A stretch of 40,011 nucleotides of DNA from Ruminococcus sp. (GTDB lineage: Bacteria > Bacillota > Clostridia > Oscillospirales > Acutalibacteraceae), in assembly GCA_017458105.1 (NCBI GenBank), contig JAFTGC010000047.1, positions 1 to 40,011 on the forward strand. Direction: 5' to 3'. The notes beneath the pieces were generated by a model. That model searched no databases and had not been told where the DNA came from. It saw nothing but the letters and a program-made list of their open reading frames with translations. Made by a program: the position numbers and the translations under genes. Positions within the stretch are counted from its first letter, which is position 1. Each line of letters begins with the position of its first letter. Of this stretch, positions 16,219 through 24,667 are shown piece by piece.

Positions 16219-17301
16219 TTATACCCTCTCAGCAATAATCGTACCCATTTCGGAACAGCTTACTTTTGTGCAGTTTTCAGACATAATATCGCCTGTTCTG
16301 TAACCGTCCTTCAGAGCCTGAGCCACAGCGTTTTCTACAGCGTCAGCCTCAGCCTGCATATCAAAAGAGTATCTTAACAGCATTGCGGCTGAGAGTATTG
16401 CGGCAATTGGGTTGGCAATGTTTTTGCCTGCAATGTCAGGTGCAGAGCCGCCGCTTGGCTCGTAAAGACCAAAGGTTGTTTCGTTAAGGCTGGCAGAAGG
16501 CAGCATACCCAGCGAGCCTGTTACCATAGATGCCTCGTCGGATAAGATGTCGCCAAACATATTTTCGGTAACCATAACATCAAACTGTGCAGGGTCTTTT
16601 ACTATCTGCATTGCGGTGCTGTCAACAAGTGTATGCTCAAGGGTTACTTCCGGGTAGTCTTTGGCAACCTCGTTGACAATTTTTCTCCACAATCTTGAAG
16701 TGTCAAGAACATTTGCTTTGTCAACACTTGTTACTTTTTTGTTGCGTTTCATAGCAACTTCAAATGCCTTTACGGCTATTCGCCTTATTTCTTTTTCATT
16801 GTAAGTGCAGGTGTCTTTTGCTGTTTGCACGCCGTCTATTTCTTCTGTTGAACGCTCGCCAAAGTAAAGACCGCCCGTCAGCTCACGCATAATAAGCATA
16901 TCAAAGCCCTTACTGCTGATTTCTTCTTTTAGAACGCAAGCGTCCTTTAGCTCGGGATAGAGTACACAAGGGCGAAGGTTGGCAAAAAGCCCCAGTTCTT
17001 TGCGGATTTTTAGCAAGCCTGCCTCAGGGCGAAGGTTAGCCGGCAGTTTGTACCACGGCGAAGTATTTGTGTCGCCGCCGATTGAGCCCATCAGCACAGC
17101 GTCGCTTGCTTTGCAGGCTGCAATTGTTTCGTCAGTAAGCGGTACACCGTACTCGTCAATTGAACATCCGCCCATAAGAAGCTGAGTGTAGTCGAATTTG
17201 TGGTCAAACTTTTGAGCAACCTTATCAAGCACCTTTATAGCCTCGCTGACTATTTCCGGTCCGATACCGTCACCTTTTATTACTGCTATTTTTTTCTCCA
17301 T
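16219..17301 (-). CDS. leuB: 3-isopropylmalate dehydrogenase
   Basis: LeuB oxidises and decarboxylates 3-isopropylmalate with NAD in leucine synthesis. It is 360 residues, a normal length. The N-terminal [13 protein letters not shown] and LMGSIGG are family landmarks, and the dehydrogenase signature reads [20 protein letters not shown]. The ATG has GAAAGGATAA upstream. It lies 22 bases after a PP2C phosphatase gene on the same strand and probably shares its transcript. The other leucine genes (leuA, leuC, leuD) are not next to it, which is unusual. The gene is intact and the leucine assignment over tartrate or isocitrate dehydrogenases is well supported. Confidence 0.94.
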   Translation of the reverse strand: MEKKIAVIKGDGIGPEIVSEAIKVLDKVAQKFDHKFDYTQLLMGGCSIDEYGVPLTDETIAACKASDAVLMGSIGGDTNTSPWYKLPANLRPEAGLLKIRKELGLFANLRPCVLYPELKDACVLKEEISSKGFDMLIMRELTGGLYFGERSTEEIDGVQTAKDTCTYNEKEIRRIAVKAFEVAMKRNKKVTSVDKANVLDTSRLWRKIVNEVAKDYPEVTLEHTLVDSTAMQIVKDPAQFDVMVTENMFGDILSDEASMVTGSLGMLPSASLNETTFGLYEPSGGSAPDIAGKNIANPIAAILSAAMLLRYSFDMQAEADAVENAVAQALKDGYRTGDIMSENCTKVSCSEMGTIIAERV

Positions 17302-17323
17302 TTTATTTTATCCTTTCTATGAC

Positions 17324-18073
17324 TTATCTTACTTCGCAAAGTACTATTGTGGTGTTGTCAACAGCACCCCTTGCGTAAACCAGCTCCATCATATCGTTTA
17401 CGCAGTCCTCAATGTTGTGTGTTTCAAACAAAAAAGCCTCTATGTCGTCCTGTTCGAGCATATCGGTAAGCCCGTCGGAGCAAATTAAAAACCTATCGCC
17501 TTTTTTAATTTTAAATGAAACAATGTACGGGTCAATTTTAAACTCGTCCTTGGGAATCCCCAAATGCTGAGTCAGCGGAGGCTTTTTGAAGATTGTTCCC
17601 AATGCCACATGGTCAACCGATATTTTCTGCAGTTTGTTGCCCCTGAGCAAAAAAATCTGACTGTCGCCCAAATTGCAGGCGTAGACGCTCTTTTGCTCAA
17701 ACAACAGCATTGCGGCAGTAGTACCCATACATTGAATGTTGTGCCTTTGTGCAAAACGGCACACATTGCGGTTCATAATGTAGCACATATCGGCAATGCT
17801 CTGAAAGTCAAGGTCAAGTACCGACTTATAGATGTTGTTGAAGGTTGTTGCCGAAATTGACGAAGCAACCTCGCCGGCAGCTTCACCGCCCATTCCGTCA
17901 AAAACGCAAAATGCACCCTTGGTTTCTTTCAGCTTTATTTCACCGGTGATTGTGCGTTGCAGCCCCTCGTTTATTTGAGGAAGAAAGTCACCCATACACC
18001 AGTAGTTGTCTTGATTTTTACTTCTTACTTTTCCTTTTTTACATAGAAAAGCGTAACCGATTTTTCTGGACAT
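17324..18073 (-). CDS. PP2C-family serine/threonine phosphatase
   Basis: This 249-residue protein is a complete bacterial PP2C domain that would remove phosphate from Ser/Thr residues using two metal ions. Metal-ligand motifs are visible: RSKNQDNYW (Asp22), AFCVFDGMGGEAAGEVAS, FLICSDGLTDML and DNTTIVL at the end. It resembles PrpC/Stp, which usually sits next to a PASTA kinase (PrkC/Stk) and cell-envelope genes, but here it precedes leuB. ATG 18073 follows AAGGAGAA. It has no membrane segment. Confidence 0.92.
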   Translation of the reverse strand: MSRKIGYAFLCKKGKVRSKNQDNYWCMGDFLPQINEGLQRTITGEIKLKETKGAFCVFDGMGGEAAGEVASSISATTFNNIYKSVLDLDFQSIADMCYIMNRNVCRFAQRHNIQCMGTTAAMLLFEQKSVYACNLGDSQIFLLRGNKLQKISVDHVALGTIFKKPPLTQHLGIPKDEFKIDPYIVSFKIKKGDRFLICSDGLTDMLEQDDIEAFLFETHNIEDCVNDMMELVYARGAVDNTTIVLCEVR

Positions 18074-18093
18074 CACAATTCTCCTTGTATATT

Positions 18094-18122
18094 AATGTAT
18101 CACATTTAAAATTTTCTTTCAA
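18094..18122 (-). promoter_or_regulatory. promoter of the PP2C-leuB group
   Basis: On the minus strand TTGAAA (18117-18122), 17 bases, and TACATT (18094-18099), about 20 bases ahead of the PP2C ATG. The rest of the gap up to the amylase (to 18416) is AT-rich. I see no gene in it and no convincing promoter for the amylase beyond A/T-rich candidates around 18370-18395. Confidence 0.55.
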
Positions 18123-18402
18123 GGCTTATTCTCGGTTATTTTAACCAAACAATAAAAAATTTATTGTGTATATCGCTGAATATGCCTTAAAAATGCCGAA
18201 ATTATCAGAATTAAATTGAAATAAAAAGTTTTATGTGATATATTAACTACGGAATAGCAGTACATTAAAAAATAATTAATTATATTAACAGATTGTTCAT
18301 ATAAATTAGGAATATTGCTGAAAAATTCGGGCGATAATTTGGTGTACCTCACAGTAGAAATATTTATATAAATTTGTTAAAATATAGTTATACATAAAGT
18401 TC

Positions 18403-18434
18403 AGGAGGTAACATGAATGAAATCAAGTAAGAAG
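18403..18434 (+). promoter_or_regulatory. ribosome site of the amylase gene with an overlapping five-codon mini-ORF
   Basis: A perfect AGGAGG (18403-18408) precedes two start codons. ATG 18413 opens a five-codon frame (M-N-E-I-K, stop) and ATG 18417 opens the amylase. Spacing (eight bases) and the signal peptide favour 18417; the mini-ORF overlaps the amylase start in another frame and could modestly lower its translation. Confidence 0.55.
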
Positions 18435-21176
18435 TTTACCAGTACGGTGCTTTCGCTTTCTATGGTTATGAGTGCTTTTGCATTGCCAACAGTAAATGCA
18501 ATTGTAACCGACAAAAACGAAAGCTCGGCTCAGGTAGATACTCAGGCGAGCTCTGCCACCAACTATTTGGTTGATGATCAGCAGAAGGGTTCAATTCTCC
18601 AGTGCTTCAACTGGTCTTTTGATGCCATCAGAGAGAAAATTCCTAAAATTGCAGAGCAGGGTTTTACCGCTGTTCAGACTTCCCCGATCCAGACTGCAAA
18701 GGAAGGCACCGCCGGTAAAACTGCAAAGGGTAGCTGGTGGGTTCAGTATCAGCCTGCTGACTTCAGCATTGAAACAAACGCAAACGGCACGGGTGCTCTT
18801 GGTACGGCAACCGAATTTAAAGCTATGTGTGATGAGGCTCACAAGTACGGCGTGCGTGTTATCGTAGACGCTGTTCTCAACCACATGGCTAACCAATCTA
18901 AAAACGACCTCTCTCCGAAAATCCCGGCAGAGTACAGAAACAACAGCTCGTTCTGGCATGACATCAGCGTAAACAGCTGGTATAAAACGCGTCACGATAT
19001 TACACAGTATTGTATGGACGGTGTGCCTGACCTTAACACAGGCAACGAGCAGGTTCAGAATGCTGCAATTAAATTCCTCAAGCAGTGTATCGACTGCGGT
19101 GCGGATGGTTTCCGTTTTGACGGTGCTAAGCACATTGAGGTTCCTGCCGATTCAGGCTTTGGCAGCCAGTTCTGGCCAAATGTTTTGGGTACAACAACAA
19201 GCTATGCTCAGAGTACAAAGGGCATCACACCTTACTACTACGGTGAGGTTCTTGATAAGACAACAGGTGACGATGATTCAGGCAACGGTCAGAATGTTGT
19301 TAATTCCTACACATCTTACATGAGTATTACACTCAGCTCGGTTTCAAATGACATCCGTAATTGCGTAAACAACTCAAATGCAGAGGGTGCAAAGAGAGGC
19401 GACTTCAGCCTTGACGACTATTCAACCGTAAAAGGAAGCAGAGCTGTTCTTTGGAACGAATCTCACGATACCTATCAGGCAGGTAGTTCAAGCTATGTAA
19501 GCGATTACAATATGAACAAAACATGGGCTATGGTTGGTGCAAGAGCCGAGGCTTGTGGTATGTATATGGCTCGTCCAAGCAACTGGAACTCAGCAATGAT
19601 GGGTCAGGGTGACACAACAGCATGGGCTAATAACGAAGTTAAGGCAGTCAACCTGTTCAACAACTACTTTGTAGGTCAGAGTGAGTACCTCTCCGCTTCA
19701 GGCAGTGTTGCATATAACGAGCGTGGTACAAGCGGTGTAGTTCTTGTAAACTTGAGCGGCGGTTCTCAGTCAGTAAGCGTTAAGGCTAACAAGATGAAGG
19801 ACGGCACATATACCGACCAGGTATCAGGCAGCACATTTAAAGTTTCCGGCGGTCAGATCAGCGGTCAGATTGGCAACACAGGTATTGCAGTTGTTTACAA
19901 CGCAGAAACTTCACCAAAGGCTACAATTTCACAGGCAGGCGGTAACTTCAAGACCGATACACTCACACTCACACTCGGACTTTCAAACGCAACTTCCGGT
20001 ACTTACAAAATCGGTTCAGAAGCTGAAAAGACATTCACAGGCACAACAACAATCACAATTGGTTCAGGTATGAGCTATGGTGATAAAGTAACAGTAACAC
20101 TCAAGGCTACCGATGGTACTAAAACTTCTGAGGCACAGACATACACCTTCACAAAGGTAGACCCAAGTGCAGTTCAGAGAGTATATTTTGATAACTCATC
20201 TTACAACTGGTCAAGTGTCAACGCTTACATCTACCTCGGTGCATCATCACAAAATGCAGCATGGCCGGGCGTGGCAATGACTAAGGATTCTGCAACAGGT
20301 TACTATGTTGTTGATGTTCCGGACGGACTTGAAAACGGTCTTGTAATTTTTGCAGAAAGTGCTTCTTCAACAAACCGTTACCCTGCTGATATGGAGGAAG
20401 GTCTTCCACTCGGTGGTTCAACAAAGCTCTTCACAGCAGGCAACAAGCTGATTGACTATACTCCTGTAACTCCAACATCAGCTACAACAACTACAAAGGC
20501 AACTCAGACAACTACCACAACAACACCTATTGTTAAGAAAGAGTATAAGTACGGCGATGTAAACCTTGACGGTAATGTTAATGTTCAGGACGCATCGCTT
20601 ATTCAGAAATATGCAGTAAAGTCATATGATTTATCAGGTGCGGCTCTTATTGCAGCAGATGTAACAGACGATGGTGTTGTTAATGTTAAGGATGCAACTT
20701 CAATTCAGAAGTTTGCTGTTAAACTCATTAGTACATTCAAGGCAGGTACAACCTTTACTTACGGTGACGAACCTATAACAACTACAACAGCTGTACAGCC
20801 AACAACAACTAAAGCAACAACTACAACTCAGCCAACCACCATTGCTTCGGGCAATAAGCTCTACCTTGATGTTTCTGCAATTGCAACAACAGATGCAAGA
20901 TATGCAGTTTACTTCTTCGATGGTCAAACTAAGAATACTTGGGCTGATATGACAAGTGTTTCCGGCAATGTTTACTCAGTTGATATTCCTAGCGGATATG
21001 AGGGCAAGAGTGCCATCTTCTGCAGAATGAACGGAGCAACCTCTGCCAACACATGGGACAATAGATGGAATCAGAGTGCAGACCTCACAATCGGTTCAGC
21101 AAACCTTTATAAAGCAACCGGATGGGGTTCAGGCAACCTCTTTAACGGTGAATGGAGCGGTAATTACAACGGCTGA
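18417..21176 (+). CDS. secreted GH13 alpha-amylase with dockerin and starch-binding-type modules
   Basis: This is a 919-residue extracellular endo-acting starch hydrolase. Residues 1-28 are a signal peptide. The GH13 barrel (about 50-425) has DAVLNH (151-156), nucleophile Asp235 (GFRFDGAKH), acid/base Glu277 (YYYGEV) and Asp351 (NESHD). A beta domain (about 426-497) and an Ig-like module (about 500-580) follow, then a CBM26-like module (about 586-682). A Thr-rich linker leads to a type I dockerin (about 711-780) with two calcium loops, DVNLDGNVNVQDAS and DVTDDGVVNVKDAT. A second Thr-rich linker and a C-terminal binding-type module (about 814-919, with FCRMNG and WDNRWNQSADLT) end the protein. 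The dockerin implies attachment to a cohesin scaffold, as in R. bromii amylosomes. It is monocistronic with its own terminator. Confidence 0.93.
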   Translation: MKSSKKFTSTVLSLSMVMSAFALPTVNAIVTDKNESSAQVDTQASSATNYLVDDQQKGSILQCFNWSFDAIREKIPKIAEQGFTAVQTSPIQTAKEGTAGKTAKGSWWVQYQPADFSIETNANGTGALGTATEFKAMCDEAHKYGVRVIVDAVLNHMANQSKNDLSPKIPAEYRNNSSFWHDISVNSWYKTRHDITQYCMDGVPDLNTGNEQVQNAAIKFLKQCIDCGADGFRFDGAKHIEVPADSGFGSQFWPNVLGTTTSYAQSTKGITPYYYGEVLDKTTGDDDSGNGQNVVNSYTSYMSITLSSVSNDIRNCVNNSNAEGAKRGDFSLDDYSTVKGSRAVLWNESHDTYQAGSSSYVSDYNMNKTWAMVGARAEACGMYMARPSNWNSAMMGQGDTTAWANNEVKAVNLFNNYFVGQSEYLSASGSVAYNERGTSGVVLVNLSGGSQSVSVKANKMKDGTYTDQVSGSTFKVSGGQISGQIGNTGIAVVYNAETSPKATISQAGGNFKTDTLTLTLGLSNATSGTYKIGSEAEKTFTGTTTITIGSGMSYGDKVTVTLKATDGTKTSEAQTYTFTKVDPSAVQRVYFDNSSYNWSSVNAYIYLGASSQNAAWPGVAMTKDSATGYYVVDVPDGLENGLVIFAESASSTNRYPADMEEGLPLGGSTKLFTAGNKLIDYTPVTPTSATTTTKATQTTTTTTPIVKKEYKYGDVNLDGNVNVQDASLIQKYAVKSYDLSGAALIAADVTDDGVVNVKDATSIQKFAVKLISTFKAGTTFTYGDEPITTTTAVQPTTTKATTTTQPTTIASGNKLYLDVSAIATTDARYAVYFFDGQTKNTWADMTSVSGNVYSVDIPSGYEGKSAIFCRMNGATSANTWDNRWNQSADLTIGSANLYKATGWGSGNLFNGEWSGNYNG

Positions 21177-21195
21177 TATAAAACCGTAAAATTTC

Positions 21196-21228
21196 AAGAC
21201 GGCTATCCGTAAGGTAGCCGTCTTTTTG
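21196..21228 (+). terminator. amylase terminator
   Basis: AAGACGGCTA (21196-21205) and TAGCCGTCTT (21215-21224) pair perfectly over ten bases around a nine-base loop, followed by TTT. Confidence 0.92.
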
Positions 21229-21239
21229 CGTTAATTATA

Positions 21240-21275
21240 AAAAATCGGACTATCTCAGTTTGAGATAAGTCCGAT
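21240..21275 (-). terminator. terminator of the DHHW-Nudix operon
   Basis: On the minus strand ATCGGACTTATCTCA pairs with TGAGATAGTCCGAT (one bulged base), followed by TTTTTTATAATT. It faces the amylase terminator across about 15 bases. Confidence 0.85.
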
Positions 21276-21282
21276 AAATATT

Positions 21283-21987
21283 TTAAGATTTAATTTTGCT
21301 TTGGTTAATCAGCAGTTCAGCTTTGTCAATCACACGAAGGTCATTTTCGTATGTACAATACTTCCTTGCTTGTTGTATATCAACCCAAATATGGTCGGCA
21401 ATTTCTTCCGGCTGGTCGGTTACATCGTCGGTGAAAGCCTGTGCCAAAAAGAAAACAACTCGTTTTTTAATGTTACCAAAAGGGCAATAATCGCTGACTT
21501 CACGAAATCCGTCAATAATCTGAACATCAAGGTTAGTTTCCTCTTTAATTTCTCTAACAGCTGTTTCCTGCTCGGTTTCGTTAAGTTCCATATGTCCCTT
21601 TGGAAAGCTCCAGTACCTTCCGTTGTGATTTTTTACAAGCAAAACACGAGCACCCTGTTTGTTTCGGTAGAAAATCAACGCTCCGCAGCTTTTTTCATAT
21701 AAACAACTAATTTCGGCAACTTTTAAATTATTTACCGTTTTCAAAAGGTCAAGAATTTCAGGTTCATAATAAATCGTTCTTTCCGGAGCAAGCACAATGC
21801 GTTGTTCTTTGCTTCCCTTTGGGGTTAGTATTGCCACAACCTGCCCCACAAATGTGTACATAGGCTCTTGGTTAGATATGATATATGCCTTGTATGTTTT
21901 TTTGTTGTCATCGTCCGCATAGTAGCCTGTGTAAAGCTTATCAGAAATCTGTCCAAAAATATTTACTTTAATTTTTTTTGCAAGCAT
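21283..21987 (-). CDS. Nudix hydrolase with an unusual N-terminal domain
   Basis: The C-terminal half (about residues 98-225) is a Nudix domain that would hydrolyse a nucleoside diphosphate linked to another moiety. Its box starts at GHMELNE (131-137) and continues REIKEE (145-150); the canonical Gly near the end is Asn152. The first 90 residues form a separate domain (GYYADDD, YKAYIISNQEPMYTFVGQVVAIL, RIVLAPERTIYYEPEI). It looks to me like the short Firmicute inorganic pyrophosphatase-like fold (AYILGV-EP--F-G--IA, VVAPE), though this is by eye only. ATG 21987 is chosen because AGGAGGTGA precedes it; the longer start at 22011 runs through that site. It follows the DHHW gene by 30 bases. Confidence 0.85.
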   Translation of the reverse strand: MLAKKIKVNIFGQISDKLYTGYYADDDNKKTYKAYIISNQEPMYTFVGQVVAILTPKGSKEQRIVLAPERTIYYEPEILDLLKTVNNLKVAEISCLYEKSCGALIFYRNKQGARVLLVKNHNGRYWSFPKGHMELNETEQETAVREIKEETNLDVQIIDGFREVSDYCPFGNIKKRVVFFLAQAFTDDVTDQPEEIADHIWVDIQQARKYCTYENDLRVIDKAELLINQSKIKS

Positions 21988-22017
21988 TGATTCACCTCCT
22001 TGTATGAGCAACTTTCA

Positions 22018-23307
22018 TCAGCCCAAAAGATTTTCAATATCAGTTATTCTGTCGGCAGAATTAGCTGACATCATATTATTCATAAACAATACTTCATCAA
22101 TTTCGTTCTCTTCGCAGTACTGCTTTAGGTCGGTAATTCCGCAGTAACGCATATCAAGAACATGAATTTCCTTATAATTTGCCGAAAGGTACGGTACAAA
22201 CGCGTTTCCGAAACTCTCTTTAACAACGGCAATCTTTTTATCCGAATCACATTCGGAGTTAATTATAAACTTCGGCTGATCGCCGTTAATGAATACTCCG
22301 TAGGTGTTTTCGCCGGCTTCTTCGTTTTCGTAGTAAATATCAGCCGGCTGTCCTGCTGAGTCAGCAGAAGGGTAGAGGGTACAATTTGTTTCATAAGGAA
22401 GGTCGTAGTAGTCAACCCTGTCGACAAGCCCTGTTCCGTAGGTGTGGAATGAGCCTGTAAAGCCCTCAATTGAGTGTGTACCTTCTTCTGAAATTGTCAT
22501 AGGCTCTTGGTCTGTTTGCTCACAAAATGCGGTGTAGGCATAGTAAGCACCCAAACCTGTCCAGTGGTGGTCAGAATTAAAGTACAGGTACTCGTTGTTA
22601 TGCTCTGCCAGAACATTATAAATGTTAATTGGCTGAGCTGAGGTGAATTTGCTGTAAGCATTATAGATGTTGTCTGCTTGGCTTGTAGAGCCGGAATCAG
22701 TCTTTAATCTTTCAGGCAAATTCATTTCCGAATGAAGGGGAATCATCATACTGTAAACTTTAATCTTATCACCCAGTTTTTCTGTGGCTCTGTTGATTAC
22801 ATCTGAGTAAATATCACTTCTGTCTGCAGATGAACCGAAAATTTCGTAAGCTGCATTGTTCCAGAGATAAATCGCCGAGTTTTGACTGCTGAACTGTCCG
22901 TCGGTGTCGTCATCTGTTATCTGAGGAGTAACAAAGCTTAGAGGATCGTTTTTATCTGCGTTATCGGTTGTAACATTGCTTGCGGAAGTTGTTTTATTGT
23001 TGGAGTTGTCTTTAGTTACGGTTTTAAAGCCGTTTGCAGTTTCAGCTCCGCTGTTAATACAGCTTTTTATTCCCATTGAAATTCCAATTACAATTGACAC
23101 AACAATCGCAATCATAAAAATCCCGGTAACTACCATTTTTATCCTGCGGATTTTTCTGCGTCGAAGAGCCTCACGCTTTTGCCGGCGGAGTCTGCGTCGT
23201 TCGTCTGATGGCTGAACTGCACCGTAACGCTGTGCCAGTGTACGGTAAAAATCGTCACTGTATCCGTTATTGTTTTTTTCTCTGTCTGAATATTTTCTGT
23301 TAGACAT
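22018..23307 (-). CDS. DHHW-family membrane-anchored protein
   Basis: This 429-residue protein has a very basic cytoplasmic N-terminus (RRRLRRQKREALRRRKIRR, about residues 37-55), one transmembrane helix (about 58-80) and a large external domain after a Ser/Thr/Asn-rich linker. The signature FNSDHHWTGLGAYYAY and the later KESFGNAF with VLDMRYCG are typical of DHHW proteins. These are related to AlgX/AlgJ-type SGNH proteins that help O-acetylate extracellular polysaccharides. Partner MBOAT acyltransferases usually sit alongside, but none does here. ATG 23307 follows AAGGATGG. Confidence 0.87.
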   Translation of the reverse strand: MSNRKYSDREKNNNGYSDDFYRTLAQRYGAVQPSDERRRLRRQKREALRRRKIRRIKMVVTGIFMIAIVVSIVIGISMGIKSCINSGAETANGFKTVTKDNSNNKTTSASNVTTDNADKNDPLSFVTPQITDDDTDGQFSSQNSAIYLWNNAAYEIFGSSADRSDIYSDVINRATEKLGDKIKVYSMMIPLHSEMNLPERLKTDSGSTSQADNIYNAYSKFTSAQPINIYNVLAEHNNEYLYFNSDHHWTGLGAYYAYTAFCEQTDQEPMTISEEGTHSIEGFTGSFHTYGTGLVDRVDYYDLPYETNCTLYPSADSAGQPADIYYENEEAGENTYGVFINGDQPKFIINSECDSDKKIAVVKESFGNAFVPYLSANYKEIHVLDMRYCGITDLKQYCEENEIDEVLFMNNMMSANSADRITDIENLLG

Positions 23308-23383
23308 AAGTTTCCATCCTTGGCGGTAAATTAAAATATGTTCATATGTTTAATAAAAGTTCATATTTATCAGTATAAAGTAT

Positions 23384-23412
23384 AGTATAATACAAAATTG
23401 AATTAATTACAA
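23384..23412 (-). promoter_or_regulatory. promoter of the DHHW-Nudix operon
   Basis: On the minus strand TTGTAA (23407-23412), 17 bases, TATACT (23384-23389). The remaining gap up to the tRNA terminator at 23642 is AT-rich. It holds an 8-base direct repeat GTTCATAT near 23340 and 23370, and I see nothing else in it. Confidence 0.6.
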
Positions 23413-23641
23413 CATTATTTAACTGAAAATTGCAGTAACTTTCAAAAAATCTTTTTTCTGCATTTAAACAGTAGGAATAATTGTGCCTACCTATATCTAT
23501 AATAACATAGTTACAGACATTTTTCTACATTATTTTAACATTTGTTTTGTAAAATTTTATATCAACGGTTATGTTGCCTTAAAAAATAATTTTCCGCCAA
23601 ATAAGTATTAGATACAAGGAAAAATTTTATTTTGCAAAAAT

Positions 23642-23673
23642 AAAAAGAAGCTGCTATACAGCAACTTCTTTTT
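23642..23673 (-). terminator. terminator of the tRNA pair
   Basis: AAAAAGAAG (23642-23650) pairs with CTTCTTTTT (23665-23673), with TGCT/AGCA extending the stem after one mismatch. On the minus strand it directly follows the tRNA-Tyr CCA end and is followed by T-rich sequence. Confidence 0.85.
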
Positions 23674-23757
23674 GGTGGGAGATGGTGGATTCGAACCACC
23701 GAAGGCATCGCCAGCAGATTTACAGTCTGTCCCCTTTGGCCACTCGGGAAATCTCCC
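23673..23757 (-). tRNA. tRNA-Tyr (GTA)
   Basis: The 85-base gene includes an encoded CCA (23673-23675). The acceptor arm GGGAGAT begins at 23757, the anticodon loop reads CTGTAAA giving GTA, a long variable arm is present as expected for bacterial tRNA-Tyr, and the T loop is TTCGAAT. It lies downstream of tRNA-Thr in the same transcript. Confidence 0.95.
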
Positions 23758-23795
23758 ATATATAAAGCCTACCGGTTTTACAGTAGGCTATTTTT

Positions 23796-23871
23796 TGGAG
23801 CTGGTGGACGGACTTGAACCCCCGACCTGCTGATTACAAATCAGCTGCTCTACCAACTGAGCTACACCAGC
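23796..23871 (-). tRNA. tRNA-Thr (TGT)
   Basis: A 76-base gene including CCA (23796-23798). Acceptor GCTGGTG pairs with CACCAGC, the D arm is AGCTCAGTTGGTAGAGCA, and the anticodon loop TTTGTAA gives TGT. It is the first gene of the two-tRNA transcript. Confidence 0.95.
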
Positions 23872-23909
23872 GAACCTTTTCGCTTTGGCCTCTCGCCTAA
23901 CGCTCCATT

Positions 23910-23938
23910 ACTATACCACACTATATCTGATTTGTCAA
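23910..23938 (-). promoter_or_regulatory. promoter of the tRNA-Thr/tRNA-Tyr operon
   Basis: On the minus strand TTGACA (23933-23938), 17 bases, TATAGT (23910-23915), about 40 bases ahead of tRNA-Thr. An A/T-rich stretch just upstream may act as an UP element, common at stable RNA promoters. Confidence 0.85.
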
Positions 23939-24026
23939 CAACTTTTTTAAAATTTTTTAAAAAAAGTTTTTCTTACGATTATATCACTGTATTTGCTGTA
24001 TAAAATATAGTGGAGGGTGGTATGTT

Positions 24027-24368
24027 ATGGAAAATATAAGTCAAAAGGTTGTTTTTTGCCGTCGGCATATGATTGCTATGCTGTTGCTCAACTTTTCAGA
24101 TTGGCTCAGCACCGTTGTCATAACAAGGTATGACGGTTTTTATGAGGTCAACCCTATTATGCAGTCAATGCTGCAAAACCCATTGCTGTGTTTTATATTA
24201 AAGTGTATAGTTCCGTTTATATTTGTGCTGTATATATATTGTTTATTGCCGTCAGGCGGAGAAACAATCATAAAATTTGTCAGCGTAACAATATTTTCGG
24301 TATTGGTTTTTTATTTTATGATAAACATCGTTCATATCATAAACTTTACGCTTCTGCTTTATAGCTAA
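24027..24368 (+). CDS. small membrane protein, DUF5658-like
   Basis: A 113-residue protein with about three hydrophobic segments (roughly residues 15-35, 53-73 and 82-112). The pattern of Asp in the first helix (LLLNFSDWLSTVVITR) followed by EVNPIMQSMLQNP resembles DUF5658 proteins, whose role is unknown. ATG 24027 follows a good GGAGGGTGG site. It stands alone between two oppositely directed tRNA units. Confidence 0.7.
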   Translation: MENISQKVVFCRRHMIAMLLLNFSDWLSTVVITRYDGFYEVNPIMQSMLQNPLLCFILKCIVPFIFVLYIYCLLPSGGETIIKFVSVTIFSVLVFYFMINIVHIINFTLLLYS

Positions 24369-24377
24369 AATTTTTTT

Positions 24378-24405
24378 GGCAGCCCTTAAAAAACTCAGGG
24401 TTGCC
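24378..24405 (+). terminator. weak hairpin after the DUF5658-like gene
   Basis: GGCAGCCCT pairs with AGGGTTGCC (one G-T pair) around AAAAAACTC or similar, followed by TTGATTGTT. The T-tract is broken, so termination may be partial. Confidence 0.5.
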
Positions 24406-24486
24406 TTGATTGTTACAAAAAAATACGATAATTCTTTTAAAGCACGAAAACACTCGCTTTTATTGGTATAATTTAATGAGAAATAA

Positions 24487-24563
24487 CCGCCTGTGGCGCA
24501 GCTGGATAACGCAGCAGATTCCGATTCTGAAGATCGCAGGTTCGAATCCTGTCAGGCGGGCCA
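24487..24563 (+). tRNA. tRNA-Arg (CCG)
   Basis: A 77-base gene with encoded CCA (24561-24563). Acceptor CCGCCTG pairs with CAGGCGG (24553-24559), the anticodon loop TTCCGAT gives CCG, reading CGG codons, and the T arm is GCAGG-TTCGAAT-CCTGT. It stands upstream of two membrane protein genes on the same strand. Confidence 0.93.
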
Positions 24564-24667
24564 TTGTTTTTCACAAAACGGTACCGTGCAGGTGCTTTGG
24601 GTGCTTTTGTACGGTGCCGGTGTATGCGGTGTTTTCCGTGACTTTTGTTTAAGAGAGGGTGTTGGTT

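Noticed and set aside
24581..24619. Imperfect hairpin after tRNA-Arg (GGTACCGTGCA with TGTACGGTGCC)
   Set aside because: It relies on G-T pairs, has an 18-base loop and no T-tract. It could slow polymerase but is not a convincing terminator.
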